From assembly GCF_013201625.1 (NCBI RefSeq), contig NZ_CP053839.1, positions 2,212,458 through 2,276,457 on the forward strand: a stretch of 64,000 nucleotides of DNA. Direction: 5' to 3'. Within the stretch, counting starts at the first letter, position 1. Each line of letters starts with the position of its first letter. The notes under the pieces are model-generated. The model was not told the origin of the DNA. It made no database searches and worked only from the letters and a program-made list of their open reading frames with translations. Origin of the DNA: Aliarcobacter lanthieri (GTDB lineage: Bacteria > Campylobacterota > Campylobacteria > Campylobacterales > Arcobacteraceae). A program made the translations under genes and the position numbers. Shown here one piece after another: positions 37,410 through 47,656 of the stretch.

Positions 37410-39224
37410 TCAAGCATTTTTCTCTTTTTTTGCTGTTCTTTTTCTAACAGTTGGGTCAAGTTCTCTTTTTCTAATTCTAATAGAAACAGGAGTAACTTCA
37501 ACAGCTTCATCTTCTTCAATCCACTCTAATGCATTTTCCAAAGACATAATTTTTGGTGGTACAAGTCTAATAGCTTCATCTGCTCCACTAGATCTAACAT
37601 TTGATTGTTGTTTTCCTTTAATAGGATTTACATCTAAATCATTATCTTTTGCATGTTGTCCAACTACCATTCCAATATATACTTTATCTTGAGGTTTTAC
37701 AAACATAATTCCTCTATCTTGTAAGTTAAATATAGAATAAGCTAATGCTTCTCCATTTTCCATAGATACTAAAGCACCATATTTTCTACTTTCAACTGTT
37801 CCAGAATATGGTCTAAACTCTAAGAATGAGTGATTCATAACCCCTTCTCCCCTAGTTTCAGTTAAAAATTCTGTTCTAATACCAATAAGCCCTCTTGCTG
37901 GAATTTCAAATTCTAATCTTGTAAATCCAATTCCCATAGGAATCATATTTGTCATTACAGCTTTTCTTTTACCAAGTTTTTCAATGATAGCTCCACTAAA
38001 TTCATCTGGCGTATCAATTACTAAGTGCTCAAATGGTTCCATTTTAATACCATTTTCTTCTCTAATAATAACTTCTGGTCTTCCTATACAGAACTCAAAA
38101 CCTTCTCTTCTCATATTTTCAGCTAAAATAGTAATTTGAAGTTCACCTCTTCCATTTACTTTAAATTTACCTTCACCAATTTGCTCATATCCCATAGCAA
38201 TATTTGTGTTCATCTCAGCTTTTAGTCTCTCATCAATTTTATTTGAAGTTACATATTTTCCTTCTGTTCCAGCTAGTGGAGAATCATTTACAGAGAATGT
38301 TACACTTAAAGTTGGTTCTTCTATATGCATTGGATCTAATGGCATTGGATTATTTGGATCACATAAGCTATCTCCAACATCAATAGTTTCAAATCCTGCA
38401 ACTGCAACTATATCACCAGCTCCAGCAGTTTTTATATCAACTCTATCAAGTCCTTTAAACCCAATAAGTTTAGATACTCTACCTTTTACTTTAGAACCAT
38501 CTGCTTTACAAAGCATAACTGTTTCACCTTGAGAAATTGTACCATTGAAAATTCTAGCTATCCCTATTTTTCCAATAAAATTATCATAATCTAGAGTAAA
38601 TACTTGAAGTTGTAGACCATTTTCATCAGTTCCTTTTGGTTTTGGAACTTCTTTTAAAATAGTTTCATATAGTGGTTTAAAATCCATATTATCATCAGTT
38701 GGATTATATCTTGCAAATCCACTTCTTGCAGCTGCATAAATAACTGGGAAATCTAATTGTTCTTCTGTTGCATCCATTTGTGCAAAAAGGTCAAAAACTT
38801 CATCAACAACTCTATCAGGTTCAGCTGCTGGTTTATCTATCTTATTTACTACGACTATTGGTCTATGTCCTAAAGATAGTGCTTTTTTAACAACAAATTT
38901 TGTTTGAGGCATAACTCCTTCTTGGGCATCAACAAGAAGTAAAACGCTATCAACCATTTTTAGAACCCTCTCAACTTCTCCACCAAAATCAGCGTGTCCT
39001 GGAGTGTCAATAATGTTGATTCTTACACCTTCATAATCAATAGCTGTATTTTTTGAAAGAATAGTAATCCCTCTTTCTTTTTCAATAGCATTACTATCCA
39101 TAACTCTTTCATCTACATTTTGATGAGCTGAGAAAGTACCTGATTGTTTTAAAAGTTCATCAACTGTTGTTGTTTTTCCATGGTCTACGTGTGCAATAAC
39201 TGCAATATTTCTAATATCTCTCAT
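37410..39224 (-). CDS. typA: Ribosome-binding GTPase TypA/BipA
   Basis: A 604-residue translational GTPase. G motifs: AHVDHGKTT (G1), ERGITI (G2), [12 protein letters not shown] (G3), NKIDKP (G4). The C-terminal half contains TypA-specific blocks [36 protein letters not shown] sequence (key residues MIPMGIG and PARGLIG) and GVMNHSF. TypA acts in ribosome assembly and stress adaptation. It is monocistronic, with a terminator after it and an unusual 343-bp gap before it. Confidence 0.97.
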   Translation of the reverse strand: MRDIRNIAVIAHVDHGKTTTVDELLKQSGTFSAHQNVDERVMDSNAIEKERGITILSKNTAIDYEGVRINIIDTPGHADFGGEVERVLKMVDSVLLLVDAQEGVMPQTKFVVKKALSLGHRPIVVVNKIDKPAAEPDRVVDEVFDLFAQMDATEEQLDFPVIYAAARSGFARYNPTDDNMDFKPLYETILKEVPKPKGTDENGLQLQVFTLDYDNFIGKIGIARIFNGTISQGETVMLCKADGSKVKGRVSKLIGFKGLDRVDIKTAGAGDIVAVAGFETIDVGDSLCDPNNPMPLDPMHIEEPTLSVTFSVNDSPLAGTEGKYVTSNKIDERLKAEMNTNIAMGYEQIGEGKFKVNGRGELQITILAENMRREGFEFCIGRPEVIIREENGIKMEPFEHLVIDTPDEFSGAIIEKLGKRKAVMTNMIPMGIGFTRLEFEIPARGLIGIRTEFLTETRGEGVMNHSFLEFRPYSGTVESRKYGALVSMENGEALAYSIFNLQDRGIMFVKPQDKVYIGMVVGQHAKDNDLDVNPIKGKQQSNVRSSGADEAIRLVPPKIMSLENALEWIEEDEAVEVTPVSIRIRKRELDPTVRKRTAKKEKNA

Positions 39225-39326
39225 ACATCTTCTTTATATAAAATTTTTGCGGATTATATCTAAAAAAAACTTAAGTTCTTATAATAGCTTAAAATATGGT
39301 TAAATAAAAAAATTTAAACAATAAAC

Positions 39327-39435
39327 TTAAGTATGAGTTACAAAGTAAAAAGGAATCTATGAAAATCTATCTATTATCAAAAAACTTCGAAATTTTAATA
39401 AAAACTAAATAAACTACCTTGCAACTCATACTTAA
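39327..39435. repeat. Inverted repeat flanking a micro-frame
   Basis: TTAAGTATGAGTT at 39327-39339 is the reverse complement of AACTCATACTTAA at 39423-39435. Similarity continues inward with mismatches (ACAAAGTA against GCAAGGTA). The 83-base interior contains a small open frame. No second copy was found in this window. Confidence 0.55.
39359..39412 (+). CDS. Micro-frame of 17 codons, uncertain
   Basis: ATG at 39359 with AAGGA six bases before it opens a 17-residue frame, MKIYLLSKNFEILIKTK, ended by TAA at 39410-39412. It lies inside the inverted repeat and upstream of a terminator. No family is recognised. A chance frame is possible in such AT-rich DNA. Confidence 0.3.
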   Translation: MKIYLLSKNFEILIKTK

Positions 39436-39469
39436 ATCTTTTAAATTATTTATAAAAAAAATGTATAAT

Positions 39470-39513
39470 AAATCCTATCACAACTATAACAGCTTGATAG
39501 GATTTTATTTTTT
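39470..39513 (+). terminator. Rho-independent terminator
   Basis: ATCCTATCA and TGATAGGAT form a stem followed by TTTTATTTTTT on the plus strand. No annotated plus-strand gene lies upstream, which supports a small plus-strand transcript in this gap. Confidence 0.65.
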
Positions 39514-39567
39514 AATATTGAAGAATCTATGTTTCAATAAACTTTATTAATCCATATAAAAATAGAC

Positions 39568-40485
39568 TTATTTAGCCTTATTTTCTTCTTCTGTTTCATA
39601 AATATAAACAATATCAGATTTATTTGTATTTATTTTCAAATCTTGTTCTTTATCTATTTTTTCATTTGAAATAGAGATAAATGGAAGATTACTCAATCTT
39701 GAAAATCTCAAAGGAATTCCTAAATTTTGTTCTATATGCATAGCTCCTGCAAAAACTAAAAGCTTATCTTTTGGGCTTTTTATAACATCTTTTGCAATTT
39801 TTGCTACATTTTCTCCCATATATGTATCCCAAGTAACTTGAACTCTATATGTTCTTTCTAAACAAGGTTCTTTACTTGTAGATGGCATTTTATCACAATG
39901 TTGTAGGTATGGATATACAAGCTGCTGATGAGCAGTTACTCCTAAATCTAGGTTATTATAAAAATCTTTCTCTTCTTGACTCATTTTATCAAATTGTTTT
40001 AAAGAGATTTTTGCTCTATCCTCTTTTGATATATTCATACCATAAAGTCTTCCACCACTATTTTTTATAGCTTCATATAGAAGTGATACATACTCCCATT
40101 TATATTTTGAGAATTTATCCCACTCTATTTTTTCTTTAAATGTAGTAGTATCAAATTTATTATCTGTATATTCTTTTAATAACTCATCTTGTGCCGGAGT
40201 AAACCACTCATTTGCTAGACTTAAGTTATAACCTTTTTTATTTAATTCATTTATAAAATCTGCAAAAAACTTATGTGTCTTTTGAGTATTATGGTGGTCA
40301 CCTACAAAAATAATAGGATAATGTTCTATCTCATTTACAAGCTCTTGTATAGAAATACTTTTTGCTTGTTTTATAGAATAAATATCCTCTTTTTTCTCTA
40401 AGTTATGAGTTAAAAGTACAGATTTATCTGCACAACCAGTAAATAAAAAAATTGTAGCTATAAAAACTATTGAAATTCTTAACAT
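39568..40485 (-). CDS. ChaN-family iron-regulated lipoprotein
   Basis: A 305-residue lipoprotein with lipobox LFTGC (Cys18). The ChaN (heme-binding lipoprotein) pattern is visible: PIIFVGDHHNTQKTHKFFADFI near residue 55, LANEWFTPAQDELL, and LLVFAGAMHIEQNLGIP near the end, with His residues suited to heme or metal binding. It is third in a unit with a TonB receptor and a small membrane protein, as in Campylobacter, where a ChaN gene (Cj0177) adjoins a TonB receptor gene. Confidence 0.9.
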   Translation of the reverse strand: MLRISIVFIATIFLFTGCADKSVLLTHNLEKKEDIYSIKQAKSISIQELVNEIEHYPIIFVGDHHNTQKTHKFFADFINELNKKGYNLSLANEWFTPAQDELLKEYTDNKFDTTTFKEKIEWDKFSKYKWEYVSLLYEAIKNSGGRLYGMNISKEDRAKISLKQFDKMSQEEKDFYNNLDLGVTAHQQLVYPYLQHCDKMPSTSKEPCLERTYRVQVTWDTYMGENVAKIAKDVIKSPKDKLLVFAGAMHIEQNLGIPLRFSRLSNLPFISISNEKIDKEQDLKINTNKSDIVYIYETEEENKAK

Positions 40486-40494
40486 TTTTTTCCC

Positions 40495-40800
40495 TTATAA
40501 AATATAATAAATTGCATTTATTAAAATAATAAGTGCAACTATCAATAATGGTATTTTTATTGATACATTTTCTTTTGTATCTATAACTTTTTTTGTTAAA
40601 TACATTAGATATATAAAATATAATATAACAAAAATCATTTCATTAGAAGAAAATTCATTGTTTATATTATCACTATACATAAAATATGCATGTGTAAAAA
40701 ATCCTGCTAAAACAAAAAAAGTATGATACGACCTAACTCTATTTATATTAACTATAATATAAAGTTCAAGAAATCCGAGTATTAGATGCAAAATTAACAT
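40495..40800 (-). CDS. Small membrane protein, unknown
   Basis: A 101-residue protein with three or four hydrophobic helices (about residues 1-18, 24-42, 51-66, 82-101) and little else. It lies 12 bp after the TonB-receptor gene and 9 bp before chaN, so it is probably cotranscribed and may serve iron or heme uptake. No family is recognised. Confidence 0.7.
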   Translation of the reverse strand: MLILHLILGFLELYIIVNINRVRSYHTFFVLAGFFTHAYFMYSDNINNEFSSNEMIFVILYFIYLMYLTKKVIDTKENVSIKIPLLIVALIILINAIYYIL

Positions 40801-40812
40801 TTTATTTATTAA

Positions 40813-42732
40813 CTAAAATTTATAATTTAACCCAACATAAGCAAATCTTCTTTTTAGATAATCTGCATTATCTATTGTTTCATCAAAATGCTTATCAAAA
40901 ATATTATCTACACCTACTCTTACACTTAAATCATTTGTTAATTTCTTAGAGATTTGTGCATTTGCTATTGTATATGCCTTTATTTTCTCACTATTATCTG
41001 CATTTTTATATTGTGTTCCTATATAATTCGCACTTAAATATGAAGATATCCCATAATCAAAGTCTGAACTTAAACCAACATTAATTGTGTTTTTTGGTCT
41101 ATATTGTATATCTTTACCTTGATTTGTACCAGATTTATTTTCTGTTTTAAGTAAAGTATAGTTTGCATTTAACATATGATTATCAGTAATGTAGTATTCA
41201 ACTTCTGCTTCCAAACCTTTAATATCAGCTTTATCAACATTTCTCCATTGATGTTGATTTCCTGGCATAACTCTTTGTTCAATAACAAACATATTATTTA
41301 TTTTATTTTGAAATAAAGCTGTTTTAAATAGAGTATTCTCACCATAAAACTCATAAGCTAATTCATAAGATTTTGAAGTTTCAGGCTTTAAATTATCATT
41401 TCCCCAAGTTGTATTTGCAAAATATGAGCTACTTCCTATTTTAACATCAGGGGCTTTAAACCCTTCACCATAACTAGCTTTTAATCTTTGATTATCATCT
41501 ATTTTATATACAACTCCAATATTTGGAGATAATTCAGTACCATATTTTTCATTATCATCAAGAACTGTTCCTAAAGTAAAAATAAAATCTCCCAATTCTA
41601 TCTCATCTTGAATATAGTAAGAATTTGCTCTTATTTCAAATCGTTGATCAGTTATATTTGTTGTTGGTCTATATCTTGAATATTTCTCTTTTGCTGTTTC
41701 TGCACCTATTACAATATAATTATTTTTTAATGCAGATATTTTTGCTTCACCTTTTAAATAATCATTTTTAAGTTCATGAGTTTGATTTGCGAATAATCCA
41801 TCTTTAATTTTTGCATCTGTTTTTGCATTTGTATAATCCAAATTCAAAGATACTTTTTCAAAATTCTTCTCATAACCAACACTCCAAACATCTCTATCAG
41901 CACTATAATAATCTTCATTAGCTTTTTGTTTGATATCTTCTTTTCCTTTTAAATAAGAAGCATAAATATTTTGAGTATCATCGATATTATATTTTAGTTT
42001 TAGATTTCCATTTGTACTTTCTCTACCATCTATATATGTAGCATCATCTACTTTAGGTTTAGAAAATCCAACCCATCTATATCCTTCTCCATAAGTTTCG
42101 TCTCTATTAAATTTATTTACACCCAACATAAATGAAAATTTATCTGAAATATTACCTCCTATATTAGCACTCAAGTTTTGTTCATCTCCACCATTCTTAG
42201 CCGAAGATACTCCTGCTTGTAAATCTATATCACCCCAGATTGTTTTAGAATAGTCTTTTTTTGTAATAATATTTACAACTCCCCCCATTGCATCAGAACC
42301 ATAAATAGAACTCTTTGGTCCTTTTATAATCTCTATTCTTTCAATCATACTAATAGGAACTTGTGAATATTCAAAATCAGCAGCAGTTGCATAAGTACCA
42401 GTACGATTAGTTTTTTTACCATCAACTAAAATAAGTGCATCAACTGGTCTTGTTCCTCTTATTGAAACTCTTTTGATTCCATTTGAACCACCAACTTCAA
42501 CTATACCAGCAGTTTTTACTAAAATATCTTTAAGATTTGTTGCATTTATTTTTGCTATATCTTCAGCACTTATAACAGTAATTGCTCCACTTGTATCTTT
42601 TATAGATTTATTTGATTTTGCAGTTATAACAATATCATCGAGCTTTTTAGTTTCTTCTATATTTTCATTTGCAAATGATGTAGTTGAAAGTATCATAATT
42701 GCTAAGCTTGCGAATAAACTTTGTTTATACAT
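40813..42732 (-). CDS. TonB-dependent receptor (heme/iron type), copy 2
   Basis: A 639-residue outer-membrane receptor: signal peptide MYKQSLFASLAIMILSTTSFA, TonB box region ETKKLDDIVITAK, plug motifs VSIRGTRPVDALILVDG and IEIIKGPKSSIYGSDAMGGV, and a 22-strand barrel ending in Phe (FAYVGLNYKF). It is a paralog of the receptor at 42920-44863 and shares its signal peptide start and promoter. With chaN downstream and a heme importer upstream, an iron chelate or heme is the likely ligand. Confidence 0.92.
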   Translation of the reverse strand: MYKQSLFASLAIMILSTTSFANENIEETKKLDDIVITAKSNKSIKDTSGAITVISAEDIAKINATNLKDILVKTAGIVEVGGSNGIKRVSIRGTRPVDALILVDGKKTNRTGTYATAADFEYSQVPISMIERIEIIKGPKSSIYGSDAMGGVVNIITKKDYSKTIWGDIDLQAGVSSAKNGGDEQNLSANIGGNISDKFSFMLGVNKFNRDETYGEGYRWVGFSKPKVDDATYIDGRESTNGNLKLKYNIDDTQNIYASYLKGKEDIKQKANEDYYSADRDVWSVGYEKNFEKVSLNLDYTNAKTDAKIKDGLFANQTHELKNDYLKGEAKISALKNNYIVIGAETAKEKYSRYRPTTNITDQRFEIRANSYYIQDEIELGDFIFTLGTVLDDNEKYGTELSPNIGVVYKIDDNQRLKASYGEGFKAPDVKIGSSSYFANTTWGNDNLKPETSKSYELAYEFYGENTLFKTALFQNKINNMFVIEQRVMPGNQHQWRNVDKADIKGLEAEVEYYITDNHMLNANYTLLKTENKSGTNQGKDIQYRPKNTINVGLSSDFDYGISSYLSANYIGTQYKNADNSEKIKAYTIANAQISKKLTNDLSVRVGVDNIFDKHFDETIDNADYLKRRFAYVGLNYKF

Positions 42733-42758
42733 AATATTTCCTTTTTAAATTTTCTTGG

Positions 42759-42829
42759 ATTATATCCATAGCAATAGTAAATATCAATACTATATTTTAT
42801 AATTCAGAACTCTTTTTTTATAAATTGGA
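42759..42829 (-). promoter_or_regulatory. 71-bp promoter block, copy A
   Basis: This block differs from 44890-44960 at only four of 71 positions. On the minus strand it contains TATAAT (in GGATATAATC) and, upstream, TATTGATATTTACTATTG, which may be a Fur or AraC-regulator site. It precedes the receptor gene at 40813-42732. Confidence 0.65.
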
Positions 42830-42919
42830 ATTTTTATTTTTAAATGATTTTTTAGTAGTAAAAGTTGAGTATTTTATATTGAAACTATTGCAAGATTGTC
42901 TTACAATAGTTTCATAAAA

Positions 42920-44863
42920 TTAGAATCTGTAATTCAATCCTACATATGCAAATCTTCTTTCAAGGTAATAAGGTTCACCATCATCAAATTTTTTATCACC
43001 TATATTATTAACACCTATTCTTGCAGTTAAATCATTTGTGATTTTTTTAGAAATTTGTGCATTGAAGATTGCATATCCTGAAGATTTATTTGTTGTATTA
43101 TTTGAATCAGTATAGTATTGTGTTCCTATATAATTCGCACTTAAATAAGAAGATATACCCCAAGCAAAATCTGAACTCAATCCTAAATTAAAAGTGTGTT
43201 TTGGTCTATACTCTAATTCCTCATTTGTACTTTCATCTTCTGTTTTAAGGAATGTATAGTTTGCATTTATAGTATGGCTTTCATTAAAGTCATATTTGAA
43301 ATCTGTCTCAAAACCTCTTATATTTGCTTTTTCAATATTTTGGTATTGATTTGTACTTACAATAGATACTTTAGGTGGAAATCCAGGTATCATTGTTGTT
43401 TTAGTACTAATATTTCTTGTTTCTATCATATCTTTTAGGTCTGTTCTAAATATAGCTGCTTTAAATGTAGTATCTTCTCCATAAAACTCATAAGCTAATT
43501 CATAAGATTTTGAAGTTTCAGGTTTTAAATCATCATTCCCTAAAATAATAACATTCATTATAGGAATAGGTCTTTCATTAAATACATAACCTCCATCTCC
43601 TTGTTTTAAAGTAGGTGCTTTAAATCCTTCACTATAATTTATTTTCAGTCTTTGTTTATCATCTAATTTATAAACAGCACCAGCATTTGGTGACCATTCT
43701 GTACCATACTTGTCATTATTATCAAGATTTGTACCAAGAGTAAATATAAAATCTCCAACTTCTATCTCATCTTGAATATAGTAGTTATATGTTTTTCTAT
43801 CAAAATTTTGACTAAGATTCATACCATTTCGTGAATACTCTTCTTTTGTAGCTTCAGCTCCTAAAACTATATAGTTATAATCTATTGCAGATAATTTCAC
43901 TTCCCCTTTAAAAGTATCTGTTTCAAGATCATGTGTTCCATTAAATACACTAGAGCTAACTTTTGTATCCGTTTTTGCTTTTGTATAATCTAATCCAATA
44001 CCTACTTTATCAAAAATCTTTTCATATCCAATATTGTAGATATCTCTTTCTATTTTATAAGTTTGTGGTCCTTTATAATCTTCCCTTTTATCAACACCTT
44101 TTATATATGAAGCATAAATATTTTGTGTATCATCAATATCATATTTTAACTTTGCAATACCACTTGTAGAGTCTAAGCCTTCAAGAAATGTACCATTATT
44201 ATCTCCTGTTGCATCTCTATTTGTTTTATTTACATCTAAAAACATATATAACTTTTCAGAAATATTACCACCAATATTAGCACTATAACTTTGTTTATTT
44301 CCGCCATTATCAGCTGAAGAAACTCCAGCTTTTACATCAATAGAACCATATAATGCTCTTTTATCTTTTTTAGTAATAATATTTACAACTCCACCCATTG
44401 CATCAGAACCATAAATAGAACTTTTTGCTCCTTTTATAACTTCTATTCTTTCAATAGCATCTAAGGGAACCATATTGTATTGGAAGTTGCTTGATTCTAT
44501 ATATCCAGCTGTATTATTAGCCCTTTTTCCATCAATTAAGAAAAGAGTATCTGTTTCTCTTGTTCCTCTTATTGATACAAAAGTTCCACCATTTCCTCTT
44601 GCTCCACCTATTTCTACTATACCAACTGATTTAAGTAAAACATCTTTAATATCTGTAGCATTTATTTTTGCTATATCTTCTGCTGTTATTACAGTAACTG
44701 AAGCTGATATATCTTCTTGCGTTTTATCTGTTTTTGTACTTACAAATATTTCATCTAATCTTTTTGTTTCATTATTCTGTTCAGCTGATAAATTTATTTC
44801 AGCAAAAGCAGTTGATGACATCATTATTAAAGCTAAACTTGCAAACAAACTTTGCTTATACAT
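42920..44863 (-). CDS. TonB-dependent receptor (heme/iron type), copy 1
   Basis: A 647-residue receptor with signal peptide MYKQSLFASLALIMMSSTAFA, TonB region ETKRLDEIFVSTK, plug motifs FVSIRGTRETDTLFLIDGKR and VIKGAKSSIYGSDAMGGVVN, and a barrel ending FAYVGLNYRF. It is a paralog of the next receptor. It lies between the heme ABC genes and the second receptor. Ligand inferred as heme or ferric siderophore; the heme-receptor FRAP/NPNL signature was not seen. Confidence 0.92.
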   Translation of the reverse strand: MYKQSLFASLALIMMSSTAFAEINLSAEQNNETKRLDEIFVSTKTDKTQEDISASVTVITAEDIAKINATDIKDVLLKSVGIVEIGGARGNGGTFVSIRGTRETDTLFLIDGKRANNTAGYIESSNFQYNMVPLDAIERIEVIKGAKSSIYGSDAMGGVVNIITKKDKRALYGSIDVKAGVSSADNGGNKQSYSANIGGNISEKLYMFLDVNKTNRDATGDNNGTFLEGLDSTSGIAKLKYDIDDTQNIYASYIKGVDKREDYKGPQTYKIERDIYNIGYEKIFDKVGIGLDYTKAKTDTKVSSSVFNGTHDLETDTFKGEVKLSAIDYNYIVLGAEATKEEYSRNGMNLSQNFDRKTYNYYIQDEIEVGDFIFTLGTNLDNNDKYGTEWSPNAGAVYKLDDKQRLKINYSEGFKAPTLKQGDGGYVFNERPIPIMNVIILGNDDLKPETSKSYELAYEFYGEDTTFKAAIFRTDLKDMIETRNISTKTTMIPGFPPKVSIVSTNQYQNIEKANIRGFETDFKYDFNESHTINANYTFLKTEDESTNEELEYRPKHTFNLGLSSDFAWGISSYLSANYIGTQYYTDSNNTTNKSSGYAIFNAQISKKITNDLTARIGVNNIGDKKFDDGEPYYLERRFAYVGLNYRF

Positions 44864-44889
44864 AATATTTCCTTTTAAAAATTTTAGTA

Positions 44890-44960
44890 GATTATATCCA
44901 TAGTAATAGTAAATATCAATACTGTATTTTATAATTTAGAACTCTTTTTTCATAAATTGG
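44890..44960 (-). promoter_or_regulatory. 71-bp promoter block, copy B
   Basis: Nearly identical to 42759-42829 (67 of 71 bases). On the minus strand its TATAAT is 27-33 bases before the receptor start codon. A more diverged copy lies before hugZ (48242 onward), so the three genes probably answer to the same regulator. Confidence 0.65.
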
Positions 44961-45007
44961 TTTTTTATTATTATAAAGTTTAGCACTAAAGATATAGTGC
45001 TAAAATA

Positions 45008-45784
45008 TTAAATAGTTGTTATAAGAATATCTCTTTGTAATTTTTTTGAATATACAAATTCACTCTCTACTTTAAAAATATCATAAATATTTTCATATGT
45101 TAAAATATCATCTGTTTTTCCAAAGTATTTTATATTCCCCTCTTTCATCATCACAATTTCATCAGAATATAAATATGCTTGATTTATATCGTGTAATACT
45201 GCACAAACTCCTATTTTCAAGTCTTTTTGAAGTTCTTTTGTTAAATCCAATATTTTATATTGGTAAAAAATATCTAAATTTAAAGTAGGCTCATCTAAAA
45301 AAAGATATTTTTCTTTTTCACGACTAGCATAAAGTTGTACAATAACTCTTGCAAATTGGATTTTTTGTTTTTCACCACCTGATAAATTTGAATAATTCTT
45401 ATCTTTTAAAGATTCCAGATTAAGTTTAGAAACTATATATTCTAAAATCTCATTCTTCTCTTTTGTATGTAATTCATAAGCATAAAGCCCCATTTCTACA
45501 ATCTCAATAGCTCTAAAATTATATGGGAAAAAGAAAGCTTGATTTAAAACTGAACGTTTTAAAGCTAGTTCTTTATCACTAAAATCTTCAATATTTTTAT
45601 CATTTAATGTGATAGTTCCACTTTGAATATCTAAATTTCTATTTATAGTCTTTATTAATGTAGATTTTCCACAACCGTTTGGTCCAACAATAGATAAAAA
45701 GGTATTTGTTTTTATCTCAATATTTATATTATTTAATATATCTTTTTTTTGAATTGAGAAATTAAGATCTTTTATTTTATACAC
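45008..45784 (-). CDS. Heme/iron-chelate ABC transporter ATPase (HmuV/FecE-like)
   Basis: A 258-residue ATPase: Walker A GPNGCGKST, signature LSGGEKQKIQFARVI, Walker B YLFLDEPTLNLD, VLHDINQAYLYSDEI, all typical of the FecE/HmuV group. It follows the FecCD permease gene by 10 bp and completes a HmuTUV-type heme importer. Confidence 0.92.
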   Translation of the reverse strand: MYKIKDLNFSIQKKDILNNINIEIKTNTFLSIVGPNGCGKSTLIKTINRNLDIQSGTITLNDKNIEDFSDKELALKRSVLNQAFFFPYNFRAIEIVEMGLYAYELHTKEKNEILEYIVSKLNLESLKDKNYSNLSGGEKQKIQFARVIVQLYASREKEKYLFLDEPTLNLDIFYQYKILDLTKELQKDLKIGVCAVLHDINQAYLYSDEIVMMKEGNIKYFGKTDDILTYENIYDIFKVESEFVYSKKLQRDILITTI

Positions 45785-45794
45785 TTTGTATCCT

Positions 45795-46823
45795 TTAACT
45801 CATTGTACTTTGTCTATTTTTTATTAATAGCCATAAGAAAAATGGGGCTCCTAAAAGTGCAGTTATAATTCCTATTGGAAGTTCAGCAGGAGAAATTATC
45901 ATTCTAGCTAAACTATCTGCCCATAAAAGTATAAATGCTCCCAAAATAGCACTAAGAGGTAAATAATATTTATGATTTGAACCAACTAAAATTCTTGCGA
46001 TATGTGGTACAACAAGCCCTATAAATCCAATAATTCCACAAAAGGCTACACTTACACCAATAGCTAAAGATACAAAAAGGATAATTAATTTTTTTAGTAA
46101 TTCAGAGTTTACTCCAGAATTTTTAGCCTCATCTTCACCTAAAAGCATAAGATTTAATTCTGTTTTTTTACTTACTGCAAATAAAAATGTGATTATTACT
46201 ACAGGAAGTAGTGTTAAGATAACTTTCATATCCCCATTTGCTAAACTTCCCATAGTCCAGAAAGTAAAACTTTTTAACTCTTCTTCAGTACTAACATAAG
46301 TAAAAAGTCCAACCAATGCCCCAAGCATAGCATTTATAGCTATTCCAGCTAAAAGCATAACTGTAATAGCTACTTTATTGTAAATAGTTGCTAGTTTATA
46401 AATAGCTAAAATAGTAATAACAGCACCTAAAAAAGCACTAAGAGGAAGTGAAAGGTAAGATAAAACACCAGTAGTTAATGCAAAAGGTAAATAACTACCC
46501 ATTAACATAAAAATAACAACCCCAGCACTAGCTCCTGCTGATACTCCAATAAGCGATGGATCAGCAAGAGGATTTTTAAAAAGTGTTTGCATCATAGCAC
46601 CAGATATACCAAAAGCAATCCCTATTAAAATAGCTAATAGAATTCTTGGCAATCTAATATCTACTAAAACTTGATAAAATATAGTATTTTCTGATGGATT
46701 TAGTATAGTGTTTAGTATCTCTTTAAATGAGATACTAAATGCTCCTAATGTTGTGTTTATAGCCATAGATAAAAAAGTTAAAACTATAAAAACCCAAATA
46801 ATTGTTTTTTTATAAGTAAACAT
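45795..46823 (-). CDS. FecCD-family permease of heme importer (HmuU-like)
   Basis: A 342-residue permease with about ten helices. Family motifs: LPRILLAILIGIAFGISGAMMQTLFKNPLADPSLIGVSAGAS near the start (key GxSGA and NPLADP), GxIGFIGLVVPHIARILVG late, and ELPIGIITALLGAPFFLWLL at the end. It carries heme or a chelate across the inner membrane, fed by the binding protein encoded 2 bp upstream. Confidence 0.93.
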   Translation of the reverse strand: MFTYKKTIIWVFIVLTFLSMAINTTLGAFSISFKEILNTILNPSENTIFYQVLVDIRLPRILLAILIGIAFGISGAMMQTLFKNPLADPSLIGVSAGASAGVVIFMLMGSYLPFALTTGVLSYLSLPLSAFLGAVITILAIYKLATIYNKVAITVMLLAGIAINAMLGALVGLFTYVSTEEELKSFTFWTMGSLANGDMKVILTLLPVVIITFLFAVSKKTELNLMLLGEDEAKNSGVNSELLKKLIILFVSLAIGVSVAFCGIIGFIGLVVPHIARILVGSNHKYYLPLSAILGAFILLWADSLARMIISPAELPIGIITALLGAPFFLWLLIKNRQSTMS

Positions 46824-46825
46824 TT

Positions 46826-47656
46826 TTATTTACTACAATATGATAAATTATTATTGTTAAACATACAAGAAAGTTCTTGTAATGCACTATCTACTCTTAC
46901 AGTAAATCCAGATATTAAAAGCATATCCATAGTATAGATTTGATTATTTTTTCCAGCATTTGTAGAAGCAACAATACTATTATCTAAACCTGTTTCTCCA
47001 GTATGATTTGAGGTAATAATAACATCTGGATTCATCTTTAAAATAGATTCTGATGATATTTGTGTATATTGTTTAAAATCAATTACATTCTCTCCACCCG
47101 CAATATTTATCATATATCCTGCTTTCGTTTCACTTCCAGCAGCCATTATAGTACCTTCACCTCTTGAAAATAAAAATAAAACTTTTGGTTTTTTCTTATC
47201 TTTTAACTCTTCATTCATTTTCGAAACATTGCTTTCAATTCTTGAAATAATTTCTGAAGCTTTTTTCTCTTCACCTAGAATCTCACCAATTTGTCTTATC
47301 TTATTTTTTGCAGATTCTATTGTAGGATTATCCTCTATAATATAGGTTTTTATTCCATATTTTGGAAGACTATCTATTAATTTTTTTGGTCCAGCTTGAC
47401 TACTTACAATAACTACTTCTGGCTTTAAAGATAAAATTCCTTCTTGTGGAAGGTTTAACCAATATCCAACATTAGGAAGTTTTGAAGTAACATCTTTAGG
47501 ATATGCACTTGATAAATCAACTCCAATTAATTTATCTGAATGCCCTAATTCTACAATAGTCTCTGTAATACTCCCTCCTATACTTACAATTTTTGAAGCA
47601 TAAGAGTAAGTTGCAGTTAAGGCAAGTACTAAAGATAGTTTTATTATTTTACGCAT
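46826..47656 (-). CDS. Heme-binding periplasmic protein (HmuT/ChuD-like)
   Basis: A 276-residue secreted protein of the helical-backbone (FepB/BtuF) type: VSIGGSITETIVELGHSDKLIGVD, TSKLPNVGYWLNLPQEGILSLKPEVVI, LFLFSRGEGTIMAAGSETKAG, with the AGG motif and Tyr residues suited to heme. These blocks match heme-binding HmuT proteins. It overlaps the hugZ end by 8 bp. Confidence 0.92.
   Translation of the reverse strand: MRKIIKLSLVLALTATYSYASKIVSIGGSITETIVELGHSDKLIGVDLSSAYPKDVTSKLPNVGYWLNLPQEGILSLKPEVVIVSSQAGPKKLIDSLPKYGIKTYIIEDNPTIESAKNKIRQIGEILGEEKKASEIISRIESNVSKMNEELKDKKKPKVLFLFSRGEGTIMAAGSETKAGYMINIAGGENVIDFKQYTQISSESILKMNPDVIITSNHTGETGLDNSIVASTNAGKNNQIYTMDMLLISGFTVRVDSALQELSCMFNNNNLSYCSK

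Larger units (their letters stand above)
39278..39513 (+). ncRNA. Possible small transcript unit with inverted repeat and micro-frame
   Basis: The 343-bp gap between typA and chaN holds, on the plus strand, TATAAT (39279-39284), an imperfect ~20-bp inverted repeat with exact 13-base arms (39327-39339 and 39423-39435), a 17-codon frame inside it, and a terminator (39471-39513). This order looks like a small independent transcript, either an sRNA or a micro-protein gene. The inverted repeats also fit the ends of a tiny mobile-element relic. Confidence 0.35.

Noticed and set aside
38204..38532. Plus-strand frames opposite typA
   Set aside because: Antisense shadows of a highly conserved gene.
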